Below, in pieces: positions 24,401 through 36,200 of a DNA stretch of 64,000 nucleotides. The position numbers and the translations under genes are program-made. Origin of the DNA: Phoronis australis. Lineage: Eukaryota > Phoronida > Phoronidae. The notes under the pieces are model-generated. The model saw nothing but the letters and a program-made list of their open reading frames with translations. It did no database searches and had not been told where the DNA came from. Location: assembly GCA_002633005.1 (NCBI GenBank), contig NMRA01000599.1, positions 185,644 to 249,643 on the forward strand, given 5' to 3'. How positions within the stretch are numbered: position 1 is the first letter of the stretch; every line of letters begins with the position of its first letter.

Positions 24401-25374
24401 ACGTACTCCAGTTCCAAACTAACCAGGTCAGAGAAACAACGGCAAGTTAAAGATGCATAGTCTCATGTTGAGTGGCGGCTAAATTGGCCAATCAGAACGT
24501 AGCATTCTTGACACACCTTCGTTTCCAAGCCGCCATTTTACTAACGACACGTCGTTAGGTAAAACTTATTGTTTGTCGGGTGTCACGCAACTTTTCGTAA
24601 GGGGGCAGAGCTTGCGACAGGTCAATTGTGAATATGCAAAGTGAAGTACTAATTTACAAACATGCCAGGATCCGCCAGTATGCCGGAAACCATCCGAGAA
24701 CCAGTGACCATTATAATCCAGCGAAAGTCTCGTTTTGCGAGACTACATTTATGTAAACGAGTAGCCTACGGTACTATTTCATCGTTACCCTAACAAAACA
24801 AAGCACAGTTTTATTATTATTTCAATATCAAATAACGACTGCGCAACATTTGGAATTACTAAGGTTTATTATATGTTCACAATTGTTTTAAAATGTATCA
24901 ACTGTGGTGTTTTCTCTAAAACCGCAATTTATTTACAAATTGATTCCTGGTTACACGAAGTCACTAGGAAGCGCCTGCTACAAATTTAAATATTCACGGT
25001 TTTAATGAGACATGGCATCTTTAAACAAGAGCAAATGCGGAGCGTTCATATGTGCCTACCGCCGGCATACCTCGTAGGCACATCACCAAGAGGTGCAATG
25101 CCAGAACTTCCGGAGGGGCGAAAAAGCAACAAAGCAAGTCACTATGTTCGCCTCACACTTGCCACCTTTTATCATGATTCTTCAGGCAGTTTGGAGGATA
25201 GAGAGGCAGTAAAAATTTCATAAGCATCCATCAAGGAAATTGTCCGATATCAAGCCAAAAACAACGAAAATCCACAGTCGGACTTGTCAAAAATCCACGT
25301 TAGCATTTCTCGATTCGACAGAAACACAACCGAATTTCAATGAGATCCACAAGGAACTTAGTAGATATTGAGCC
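21419..25374. other. Intergenic, no gene seen
   Basis: Nearly 4 kb of AT-rich sequence. The longest open frame is 97 codons (23531-23824, no motif). A C-run at 22846 and mixed short repeats occur. No exon, RNA gene or full element could be defined. Confidence 0.5.
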
Positions 25375-26140
25375 ACTAGCAAAAAAACAGAATTGCCACT
25401 TGGGGGCACCACAGCAGTCGGACCCGTTCAAAAATCTTCGTCAGTCGCCAATTTTCATAATTAGACATAACGTGGTTTGGCCGATAGAAAGGCGGATGCT
25501 AACCAGCAACAAAAATGATAAAAATGTCCGCTATGTGGCGCATGATACGTCGATCAAAAATCAGGAAGGTTTCGTCGTCTTCTTAACAGTAACCTATAGC
25601 GCCACCTATGTCAAATTTCCTTAAAATCCGTTAACGAACTCTCAAGAAATAAAATTTACCACCGAGAACCTCAGCGGTAATCGGATACGCCTGAAAGTCG
25701 TCGCCATCGGTTGACACGTTCATAGAAAAAAATCTACTTGTCCAATTTAAGAACTATCCTGCAAGGGTTTATGAGATAGACTTTCACTAGGTTGCACCAC
25801 TGTAGTTGGAGTCGTGTAAAAATCAGCGTCCCCTTTCTACCTTTCCAGTAGAAACACATACTTAAAATTCCGTAATGCATCCTCAGTAAAGTGGTTGGGC
25901 CAATAGCGAGGCGGGCGCATAAACACTCAAAACAATAAAAATGGCCACTGGTGGCGCAGAACGCATCCGAAAACGGGAGTCTTCGTTTCCAATTTTACTT
26001 GACAATTTTCATGAAAACCTGTCCACTGAAGGAAGTCCAAAGATACAGAAACAATAAAAACTGCCACTAGGGAATACAACGTTACTTGGATCCGTCCAAA
26101 AATTTGCTCGTGCCTTTCCACTTCACGAACATCCAGCAAT
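25375..26140 (+). repeat. Complex repeat family, copy B (degraded)
   Basis: The same motifs as at 20571-21417 appear in the same orientation: TTGCCACTTGGGGGCACC, then ATGGCCACTGGTGGCGCA, then CTGCCACTAGGGAATAC, with the intervening GGTTTGGCCGATAG and AGATACA blocks. Divergence is greater than between the other copies. Frames here are shadows of repeat sequence. Confidence 0.65.
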
Positions 26141-28099
26141 TGAAAACGTTTTGAAGATGCAATTGAAGATGCAGCAGCGGACGGAAGACAATTACTTCAA
26201 TTTCCGTCTAAAATAAGGCTAGTTTTAACCAAACTAGTATCATGGGCAACTGTCCTTTAGCATTTTCCACACACTTAGCTCTACAAGCGCAGGCCCCTAT
26301 ATGACTATGATTTTTTTCAAGTTGTGACAATAATGCAAGGATTAGCAAAAAACAAGCTCTTGGCACTTCAAGACTATGAGCAAATGGCACACAATTTCAG
26401 TAACTACCGGTATTTAGCTATAAATCACTTTGTATGTAGGCGCGTTGGAAGGTAAACAGTATGGGGGCATTGGGCTTTTCCTCCTCTCGTGGTCAATTTC
26501 AGGCTCCTCCAAGTCTACAGCCCCGCTCTAAGTGGGACCAACTTTGCTGTTTTTGGGACAAACCCGGGTCAGCAGCCACCAGAAACGTGGTATCCACGCC
26601 TCAATACAATTTCCCGAGAAATGGTGACCCCCACTTTCAGACTTGAAAACAACGCGTGATGACGATTGCATTTTTACCTTAAGGGTACACAAATAACTCT
26701 TTACGGAATGTAAGCAAATCGAACCGCGGACTTTGGAATGAGTATAAGAATAAGTGGAGACTCATAGCCATCACCTCGGTCATTCAAATTCATCTATTTC
26801 GGAGGGTGATAATGTGGCCTAAGGCAAAGATACATTAAATTACGGTATTAGGGTCATACTCAAGGATGAAATTAGAGGTGCCCCTGGTACACCGCCATAG
26901 GGTCAGTCATAAATTATCTTGTTGAAACACGGGTACCCGATTTTCTGGCAGTTGCATCCGGCCCAGGCCACAAACGATACAAAACTAATCGACTTTCACC
27001 AACCTTCATGATGTCAAAATCCATCGAATCACTGATCAATTAGTTCTCGAGGGGTTATATCAGATCGGCAAAAATTATTTAGTGCACTTTGTTGTTCGGG
27101 GTAAGGTTGATAAGAGATTTTCCTGAAAGCTTAACACGCATCGAACTTCAAAATTTGTCTATGGATCAAGTCGGCTTTTGTAGATAGATAATTTTGTATA
27201 CCAGAAGCCACCGAATTCTTGTAGGTTACCAGACGAAAACAACCTTGGCATATTAAACCCCGTTACCTGGCAACACAATATACACAAAGCGTACATTTTT
27301 CGCTGGACGTAGTCAAGTTGTACTGAGGTTTTTGAATCTGAAATTTACTTTGTGGAATTTGAAGGCAACGCTCGAAGGCAAGCACGCAGATACAGGATGA
27401 CGGGGAACCGAGATAGCATGATGGGCCAAAGCATCTCACGGGTTGTTTTTTGAAGGCATTCGTGTTAAGATGAATTCTGGTACATCCCAGTAATAGTCTT
27501 TCACGGTTTAGGGGTTGAATTTGAACTCCAAAGTGGGAAAAATCTTTGTAAGATTGCCAGTACATATAAATGGAACATCTTAATACGTTAAATACGTAAA
27601 CTGTACAGATAGGACAGTCATAAAAAATCGTTGACGGTACCTCAACAGTCTGATGCGCATGTGCCAGTCTCCATCTTTTTCAATAATGCTTTCCAAGTAA
27701 GGATAAAAATATCACTTTTGTAATTCTTTGGAAGATGTAAATATTTTCATTATAAAACCAAAGAGAATATCGCCTTTGTGTAATTCAAAAAGAATTCTGT
27801 TTTAAGTTCTTCAAACTTTCATCTTTTCCATGGCAATCAATGGTAATATTCTTTACATACAGTTAGATTTTGGGTCTGGCGTGTCTTAATGTTACCCGGT
27901 TTCACATGAACATGTTCTGCGTTTTCCCGACCTATTTGAAATTTCATTTACTTCCACTTGTGAATAGTTGACAGTGCTGGATTTCTAAGGGGGGAAAGGG
28001 CCAAATGCACCATGCCGCCTCTACACGAGAGGGCACCGTCTGAAAGGGGCCAAATAACAGGAAAAGGTATATCTTTAAAAATTGGAAAACTGTCACAGT
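26141..28099. other. Intergenic, no gene seen
   Basis: Open frames of up to 108 codons on the minus strand (27944-28270) overlap the dispersed repeat that follows and have no domain. No gene is supported. Confidence 0.5.
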
Positions 28100-28520
28100 A
28101 AACTCCATCATGGAGTAACCTTCTAAGAGGTGACCTTCCTCGACATGAAAGGTTGTACCAGGACTTGGAATGATCAGGGATAAAAAAGAGGAAAATTTTC
28201 CAGGTGACCAATAGTTGCACAAATAAATAGGCTTGTGTGATAGAAACATTTTTTGTGTTGTAAGATTCAACTGAAATAAACGTTTTTGGGCAATAGTCTG
28301 ATATAACGTGCCCGCATTTTGAGAACCAGCTTGATGCCCGTTATTTAGTGAGAGAAACTGATTCGGGCACGTTATATCAGACTAGTACCTGTTTTTGCAT
28401 GAATAAAGTCAAAACAATAATAAAAATGAGGCGAAAAAGAGGAAACTGGAAATCTACTAAATTGAAATTGAAACCAAAAAAGAGAAAATACACTTTAAAG
28501 AGGAAAATTCCAAGCCCTTT
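28100..28520 (+). repeat. Dispersed repeat C, copy 1 (partner at 50010-50240)
   Basis: The sequence around GAGGAAAATTTTCCAGGTGA, AGGCTTGTGTGATAGAAACA and ACTGAAATAAACGTTTTTG is matched base for base, with modest divergence, at 50040-50150. This copy is interrupted by a foldback insertion (28294-28384), which the other copy lacks. Confidence 0.75.
28294..28384. mobile_element. Foldback insertion TAGTCTGATATAACG...
   Basis: 20 bases at 28295-28314 (AGTCTGATATAACGTGCCCG) are perfectly complementary to 28364-28383, and flanking T/A extend the arms by one to TAG...CTA. The partner repeat at about 50130 reads straight from GTTTTTG to CATGAAT, so it is a natural empty site. Here GTTTTTG occurs on both sides of the insertion, before 28288 and after 28391, consistent with a target duplication, with a few extra bases between it and each arm. 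It has no coding capacity. Confidence 0.8.
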
Positions 28521-29644
28521 GTAAGATTTCACCAAAACAGGAAAAGAGAGGCAATAGATTCCATCATTAGGGAACCCTACGTGAGCAGCCCCTTAAAAAG
28601 AAAGGAATATATAAATAACAAATAAGAACAGGATGTGGGACCCAAAATGCATTTAATAGGGCTACTCCAAGGGTTGGAGCCCCTAAAATGAAATGATATA
28701 TAATTTCAAAAACAGAAAATCAATTTTTCTTGCCAGAGAGTGGCCCATGGAGAAATGCAGTGTTTTTTTTTAACTTAACAAATTGAATTCATTTGCTCTT
28801 TCAAATCTGCACATAAGTTTTCTCGGGACTTTTTTAAGTACGTACGATCTATACAGCAAAAAACTTTGTCCTCTGACAAAAACATCTTGGCCAGGACTCC
28901 CAGTACTAGTAGTTGAAAACTATATTCTCTTAATTTTGTTTGATTTTTACGCTTCTGCCCATTGCTACGGTTTCATGCCAACGGCTGCAAAATATTGGGA
29001 GGGCACATGCCTCTCTGACTTCCCTGCTTCCCATGGTCCTTCATTACACACAGTTATTCCCAGCAAATGTACAAGGCAACTGATTCACCATGATCCAGCA
29101 ATGAAACGGCCATAATCAATTCTTCATATTTCTATGCATCCCAGGGGAGTATCGTTACTAAGTAATGAGAATCCGAGTACTTATACGAAGGAACAATCCA
29201 CGTCAATATTCGTAGTAACAGGACAACATAAATTGTGCCATCTAAGACATGATAATAGTTTAGACAGACTTTTAATGGAAGTACAAGACTTACTATAACA
29301 ACTAGTTAAATATATGTACTACAAAACACTTGCACAAAACGACTACACTAATATGAATCACACGTTATTTAGAGATAGTTTGATTACAATAAAAAAGTAT
29401 AATTAAAGAGAAAAATTGAGTCTTTCACAATCAAAAAACCATTTGTGAAGTGAAACATTTTGTTCCCATGCTATGGCTACTAAGTTCTCACTTGGAAATT
29501 ACATTTAGAATCAAGTTGTAAAGATAAAAATGTACAAATTTGGAATAAATATCCTTCCAAACTACAATAAAATTCTTCAGTTTGGGACACAATAAGGAAA
29601 TCAAGAGAACTTCTCAACAAAAATGACAACTCAAGAAATTTTAC
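28521..29644. other. Intergenic, no gene seen
   Basis: A 110-codon plus-strand frame (28783-29115) has mixed composition and no motif. Downstream sequence is AT-rich. It borders the 3' end of SMPD2. Confidence 0.45.
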
Positions 29645-29650
29645 TTTATT
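29645..29650 (-). terminator. Candidate polyadenylation signal of SMPD2
   Basis: TTTATT on the plus strand gives AATAAA on the minus strand, about 230 bases downstream of the SMPD2 stop codon. Spacing is reasonable. Confidence 0.5.
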
Positions 29651-29876
29651 TCAACATGATTTATATCTGTTACCAAAATTATGCAGAATGTAGTGAGCCC
29701 CTGAAAATAGCAAAAAATGACAAGTTTAGCATTTGTCCTTGTCCCAAATTGAAAGATTCCACGGCGCGTCTCTTTTACAAGCAGCAACCAATGGAAGAAT
29801 GCACAAAAGCAAAAAAAGCACCAATCAGTCTCATCCAAAGACAGACCTTGTACTAGTACTATGGCAGGGGAGATAA

Positions 29877-30217
29877 TCATTTTGATTTTTCCTTCATTTT
29901 CTCTGCTGCTATAACGTTGACAATGTCATTCCTGATGCCAGACAGGCCTTTCTTCTCCATGCTACATATCACCACAAACATGATAAGGAGATAGCCAATC
30001 AGCATGCTGAACAGAATCCGACCAATCATGACAGGGTAGGCCAGAAGACCAATCGGCATCCAGAAGCCGGTCCCCAGCATGGCCAGAACGCACAAGGTGA
30101 ACAGCGTACCGTAGAACTTTTGGCTTGACCTCACCTTTGAAACGGCACGGTCCAGAGTAACGACAGCTTGCTCGAGAAGATCCACCTTATTGTTTATCTC
30201 ATTCTGAGATCCCATGG
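29877..30217 (-). CDS. SMPD2: SMPD2 exon 8 (C-terminal membrane anchor)
   Basis: Residues 288-400. It is preceded on the minus strand by the acceptor CTTAAATTTTAG and ends with TGA at 29877-29879. It holds a predicted amphipathic linker and both C-terminal transmembrane helices, then a Lys/Glu-rich cytosolic tail. Intron 7 (30218-31956) separates it from exon 7. Confidence 0.92.
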
Positions 30218-33200
30218 CTAAAATTTAAGAGAGGGCGTTTAGGGAAATACTTATTAGTTCCATGACAACATTAGTGCTATACCCTTTGGCTGAAAATTAA
30301 ACAGCAGTGTGCATAAGGAAACAAATATCAAGCACTGTAGCGAACAACGCACCTAAAACGTGAACATTACAGAACGATCACACAATAGAATGACGGACAC
30401 AAAATGAAATGGGGACAGGAGACAAAAATCAACGGGAATTGTAACTTGGTAGAAGTGATAATTGTTATTCAAAGAGGGGAAGGCTTTAGATTCCAGGATG
30501 TGTAGGGTTTCTTTAATGTGCAAGGTATGGGGTGCATTGTCACTACATAATATACGTGCGTAATTAAAATTCAATATCATGGTGGGTGGCAGAGGCATGT
30601 CCGAAAACAGAGCTGTTGTCATGGGTCTTGTGTTCTTAAATGCGTAGTCGAATGCTGTGGATAACGCAAGGCCTATGACAACAGCGCTATTTTTCAAAAC
30701 GCCTCAACTACTCTTCTGTATAAACTCTTGATTCAAGTGACTTACTCGTATGTAACTGGCTTCAACATGCGCATTAGTCAGGTTAGAAGTGATATCTGTG
30801 TTTAGGAAGAGTTGACACCTGACTCAACAGGCTGGACCAGCTTCAACTAACCTGAATAAGGACTTAGCTGAGACCTAATATTTAATAGCATCAGGGTACT
30901 GGCAGCTACCCACGATTAACACTCTTGTGATTTTTATTAAATAAACAAATATTTAATGGTCTTATTTAACACAGCTGTGCACTAAATTGTAAGTTGATTC
31001 CCTGTGTATACACGTATATGTATATGTATGTATATGCATTATGCAAGAGTCTGCATATATATTATGTAACACCTAGAGTCGACTCAAGCTGAGGACTGGT
31101 TTTCTAGGGAGAGAGCACATGAAGACTCATACATTTGTTTGATGTAAGACTAAAATCATATATTTGACATTTTGGCCAATTTTGACCAAGATAACTCAAA
31201 CACATTCAATCAGTACAGGCTTTAATTGATTGTTTAAATTGTGTTCATAAAGGTCAAAAATGTCTATTTCATGGAACAACCAGCCACGTCACTTCTCAAG
31301 TTCAATGACTGGATTTCAGAAACCATCATGAGGCATGTTATTGTGAGCATGCTTATGAAGTGAATCAGTTACAACAAGACAGTGGATACCTTGAAACCCT
31401 GTACAGAGCAACACTGACACTGGCGCTGGTGAGGGCCAGACACATCTGGTGTTACCTAATTGGTGGCTGAACTAAGTTTACAACTTTGCTGGTACATATT
31501 TTGTTGAGCCATGTTAAGTTGTCTTCTTTTGCTTGTAAAACTTAAGTCTATGGTCAATGTTCTCTTTGGTGACACCACTGAAAAGCTCAGTAAAAGAGGG
31601 TTTTATCACACTGAGTAAGCTTTTGAAGAAATACTGTGACAGGATTTATAAGAAAGTACAAACTAATGTGAAACAGTGAAGAAAAATGAGTACCTTTATG
31701 CTACTGGGAAGTGGTCTAAATAAAAAAATTGTTAATTTTTAATTAAAACGGGTTATCGGGTAACAGTAGCTTTACCTGCAAACAACACAGGCTAATCAGC
31801 TGCATCAGGACACATGACCACCAAACTTAACTCAAAAGACTTGACTCGAAAATTGACCCATCATTTGTCAAACAGCAGAATTTCACATGGTGTGACTGGT
31901 CCCTATTTAGTTGAGTCTTAAGGACAATTTTGGCGATCACGGAGCTTGAAGTTTACCTGTTGGGTACTGTCTTATGCTGAATTCAGCAGCAAGTCCTTCG
32001 TGGTCCGAGAAGTTGAAGGTCTTATCGGGAATGCGGCCCATAGTCACGTAACTGTTCTCACAAGTAACGTCAATTCCTGGATGTACAGACAGCTGTTGTA
32101 ATAGACAATGGGAAAACAAAAAACACACCCTAGCCAAGTTCAGACAACTGGGATAACAAGTCAGCACTAACTGACACGGGGCATATAGCTTAACCCTCAG
32201 TTGGTAGTTTAATCCTTCCATTTCAAATTTTCACTTTCATACAATGATGTTCTTTCCTTTACATAAAAATCAAACACAACAACCAGCAAAACAGCTAGTC
32301 GGTAACTAACCAACCCTAAAATAGTAACAGGGTTGGAAGTCCACACAGCAAAAGTTTAGAATCAAGTGCCATACATATCAAAATCGAACTGCACATCTAA
32401 TATTAACCGGCACACGTTGAAATGGAGATAGCGTAAACACATATATCTCATAGGACGAAAATAACTGCACGAACATCAAGCCCTTCGAAAGAACTTATTT
32501 ACTCCAAGATTCGACTTTTTATTATTCGCGTGTCACTCCGCCATTTGTATTTTTAAGGGAATTTGATTTCGTTAGTACTAACACACTGAACAAAAATTTT
32601 CCTCCCATTCTCTTGGTTTATATCCATTTCATCAAGTGGTGAAATCTTTGATGGAACTTCATCTCTGTTTACAGAGCTGAGTATTGGCAATAAAACAGCA
32701 AGAATATGAAAGTTATGGTAAATTCAGTAATGATCATCCCTCAAAGGTGACATTGTTTCAGGAAATTAACAATACAGGGGTCTGTTTTATCAAAGGTCAT
32801 AAATCTGGTCCTGAGGTGGCAGGCACATCAGTAAACACGTTGCTGCATTATTAGAAGAGCAAAAACATTGCAATGGATAGAAAGTTGTTTGCAAAACGCA
32901 ATAATGTTGATGAACTGACCTACTTCTGTAAACTATCATTAGTGTACATGACAATATGATTAAGTATCGCTAGCACTTATTTTACCTTAGAATTGTTTTT
33001 TGATAGGTGCCAATGATCGATCTTGCACCACTTGGTCCCATGTAAACGAACAGGAAATTTGACCTACACATTGGGGATATTCTACTTTTGTAGGAAATCA
33101 AATGAGCAACAACAAAAAATAGTACACGGCTCGCAGATTTAAATTAGGTTTTCTAAAACTGGAATTATTTTATATTAAGTTTATTTTTTAAAATTTGAAT

Positions 33201-36200
33201 TATGTTGGAGAAATGTGTCAATTCAGCAGAATTTGCCTAAAGATTGTGCAGCTTCTTGCAAATGCTTTCTCTGTGATGTTCGTGTACATGTATGCGATAG
33301 TATTCTCTGCTGAGTAAGCCGTGAAAGTTTAGTCCCAATGAGGGAGGGTACCAGAAGTACCTATCTGAACATCTAAAGCATAACTCAGATCAAAACCAAT
33401 GCTACACGTAGCTTTAAAAAGTCTCAGAAATACCGAAGGGCCTGTGTGTGTGTGTGTGCGTGTGCGTGTGCGTGTGACTAACCTGCATTACATCGGTAGA
33501 AGATGAAGTCAATCCTTTGACCTTCTGGGTGTTTGCTCTTTGGGTCACAGACAGTGAAGCTGTTCTCGGGGGAGTCAACAGTCACACCTAACTCCCCTTC
33601 AGTCTTTGTTTTCTGCATAGACATCACAAAATAAAGTCTTCCTTAACTTAACACTTGAGGGGCCAACTACAGTAAGAACTAAATGTTACTAGGAATGAAC
33701 ATCCACAAATTAAGTCATTGGTTCCTTTCATTCTGTTGGAGACCTAGTATCACACAATACAGCGTAGATAACCCACAACTGTCTTACCACAGAAAGGCCA
33801 ATGTATCACCAACGTTGCATGTATGTTCGTGCACCTGTATGTTGAACATGTCAATCTCATGGGGGAGGCCGAGTCACAACGAGTCTAGTGTCTATTGGTT
33901 AAAAATCAGTCTACCGATGGCATAGTGTGTTTCATGAAACCAAGCCAAGGCTAAACGTCAGAAAATCTGTTTACAACTCAAAGCCAAAAATCAGGTGCCA
34001 GCTCAGGTGCAGACTTGGCAAATGTAAAAGAAAAACTTTTGGCTTTGGGCTCTTTGAAAAGCAGGCACTTCGTAAACAGCGCAAACACTGTAGTTCATGT
34101 CTGTAAGCCATTAGTATCTGGTAACCTGATGACATGGAGATAGTACCAGCCATATTGTGAATTTGAGTGAGCCCGCATCAAGTTAATAGTAAATCAACAG
34201 ACAAAACTATCATGCTTTTATTCAGCATTGTGTGTCCTTTCTACATAAGACACATGGTCAGATTAAAAATATTACAGTACCCTCTGACAACCACATCACC
34301 ATATGCTAAATCATACATAATTGTGGCTGTCAATATTTGCTAAAACATAGCAGTTCATCCAAACAACATCAGCTACAACAGCTAGTTTAGTACCCTTTCT
34401 AGCCAAGCGTCCAGAAGATTGGCATTATTTCGCACTATCTTATAGCCTAGGTCGTGTGACTGTAGATTGAGGTCGCCCCCGACGATGACCAGGTCACACG
34501 ACTCGCTAGTGTAGCGGATGAACTGGCTCAACTCGAATGCCTGACATGTGCGATGGGCGTTGTACTCGTCTTCTTCGCTAGTGAAGTCGTACTGTGCGTG
34601 CACCTGTAACCAAGACAACACAATGGGATAATGCACGTGTAACCATGACAATGCAAAGGGATAGTGCATATTACCCTCTGACACAGCGCCACCTACACTG
34701 AAAAGTGGCCCTGTGGAAACATGATCAACGACACACGAAATTAATTGCTTGGGCATCAATACGCATGCTTGGTCGGAAGTTTATCGAACACATTGCCACC
34801 ATGCAATTATTCAAGTCATGGTAGGTTGCCATACTATGTAACACTAAATTGAAAGGGGTTTCCCAGATTTCAACCAATAGGAATGACTGAATGTTATGAC
34901 GTCGGTTTCATAACTTTAACCAATGAAAAGCCATGATAAAGAACATTCCACAGTGCTGCCTTTCATAGCACTGTGAAAGAGTGTACTGTAAGCAAGACAA
35001 CGCAATGCAATAATGCATCTGTCACTAAGGCACTGCAACAACATAGATAAAAAGGTGAACACAAAGAAAAGGAATGCCACTAGGGGTCAAAGCAATTTTT
35101 GATTTGGTCCAAAACACAGTATTATTTGTTGTCAGCTCCATAGGAACGCATCCACCAAATTTCGCCAAACACCTTAGACAACGCAAAAACAAAAATTGCC
35201 ACTAGGGACGACACAATAGTCGAACACATCTGACAATCAACATCAGCTGTTGTCCTCTCATCAGGAATACATCTGCAAATTTTCCAAATACTCCTTTTGA
35301 TGGTGTGGCAGATAGAGAGGCAGAGGCCAGAAATTGGAATAAAAAATATAAAAATGGACACTCGTTGTCATCCGTTTCCAGCTTTATAGGAACACATCTT
35401 CCAATTTTCATTAAAATCCTTAAGTGGCTTTTAATAAGGAGATACAGCATTGGGTACCCAGACAGGTGACTACAATATGTACCCACGTACGTTTACATGC
35501 GGGCACATAAAAATGGCTCAGTATGTCCAGAGCTTGAAATATTTATGTATCGGATCATTGGCAGATGCTTGGTACAACACTAAATCAGTGCATTACACCG
35601 CCAGTGATGTTAATGTGCCTAAAGCAGCACACATTGCAGATACCAAAATCCAACCCTGCTGTATGTGTGAAATAGTTGAGATCAATGAAAAAGCAAATTC
35701 CGAAGAACTTGCATCTGTCAGATGCACATAATTCTTTGTCTCACTTATAACTTTCACTCCAAGTTACAGTTGCTCTTGTTTGTGCACTTAGCCAATCACA
35801 CTTCCACATACACGTACATTATCTCTTAGTTTGGTTGCATCTGACTTACGCCATATTAGCAATATGCGAACTCACGTGCGTCACATAGACGTTGATGCTG
35901 AGGCCTTTGTACTGTATCTTGCACAGACCAACGCCTTTAGCTGCGTACCAGTCACCGTGGTGCACTTTGTGAGCGAATCCATTGAGAAAAAAACAGTGCA
36001 TGAAGCTCTCTGTGATTGGTCCTTTGGAGAAGACGCACATCCCACTGCCGATCCAGCCACTAGCGAGGAGGAAAGTGAGCAAAAGTATGGAGCTAGATGT
36101 CGACACAAAATGTGACGCAACACGGGCCTGTTCCAAGAGACTGATTTAAGTTCATTTTTTACTTAAGTCTAAGATTTTTTTCTTAACTTCTGAAGTTTGA

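Noticed and set aside
28783-29115. 110-codon plus-strand frame near the SMPD2 3' end
   Set aside because: Hydrophobic patches but no recognisable family, no splice context, and it lies between a repeat and the SMPD2 3'UTR.
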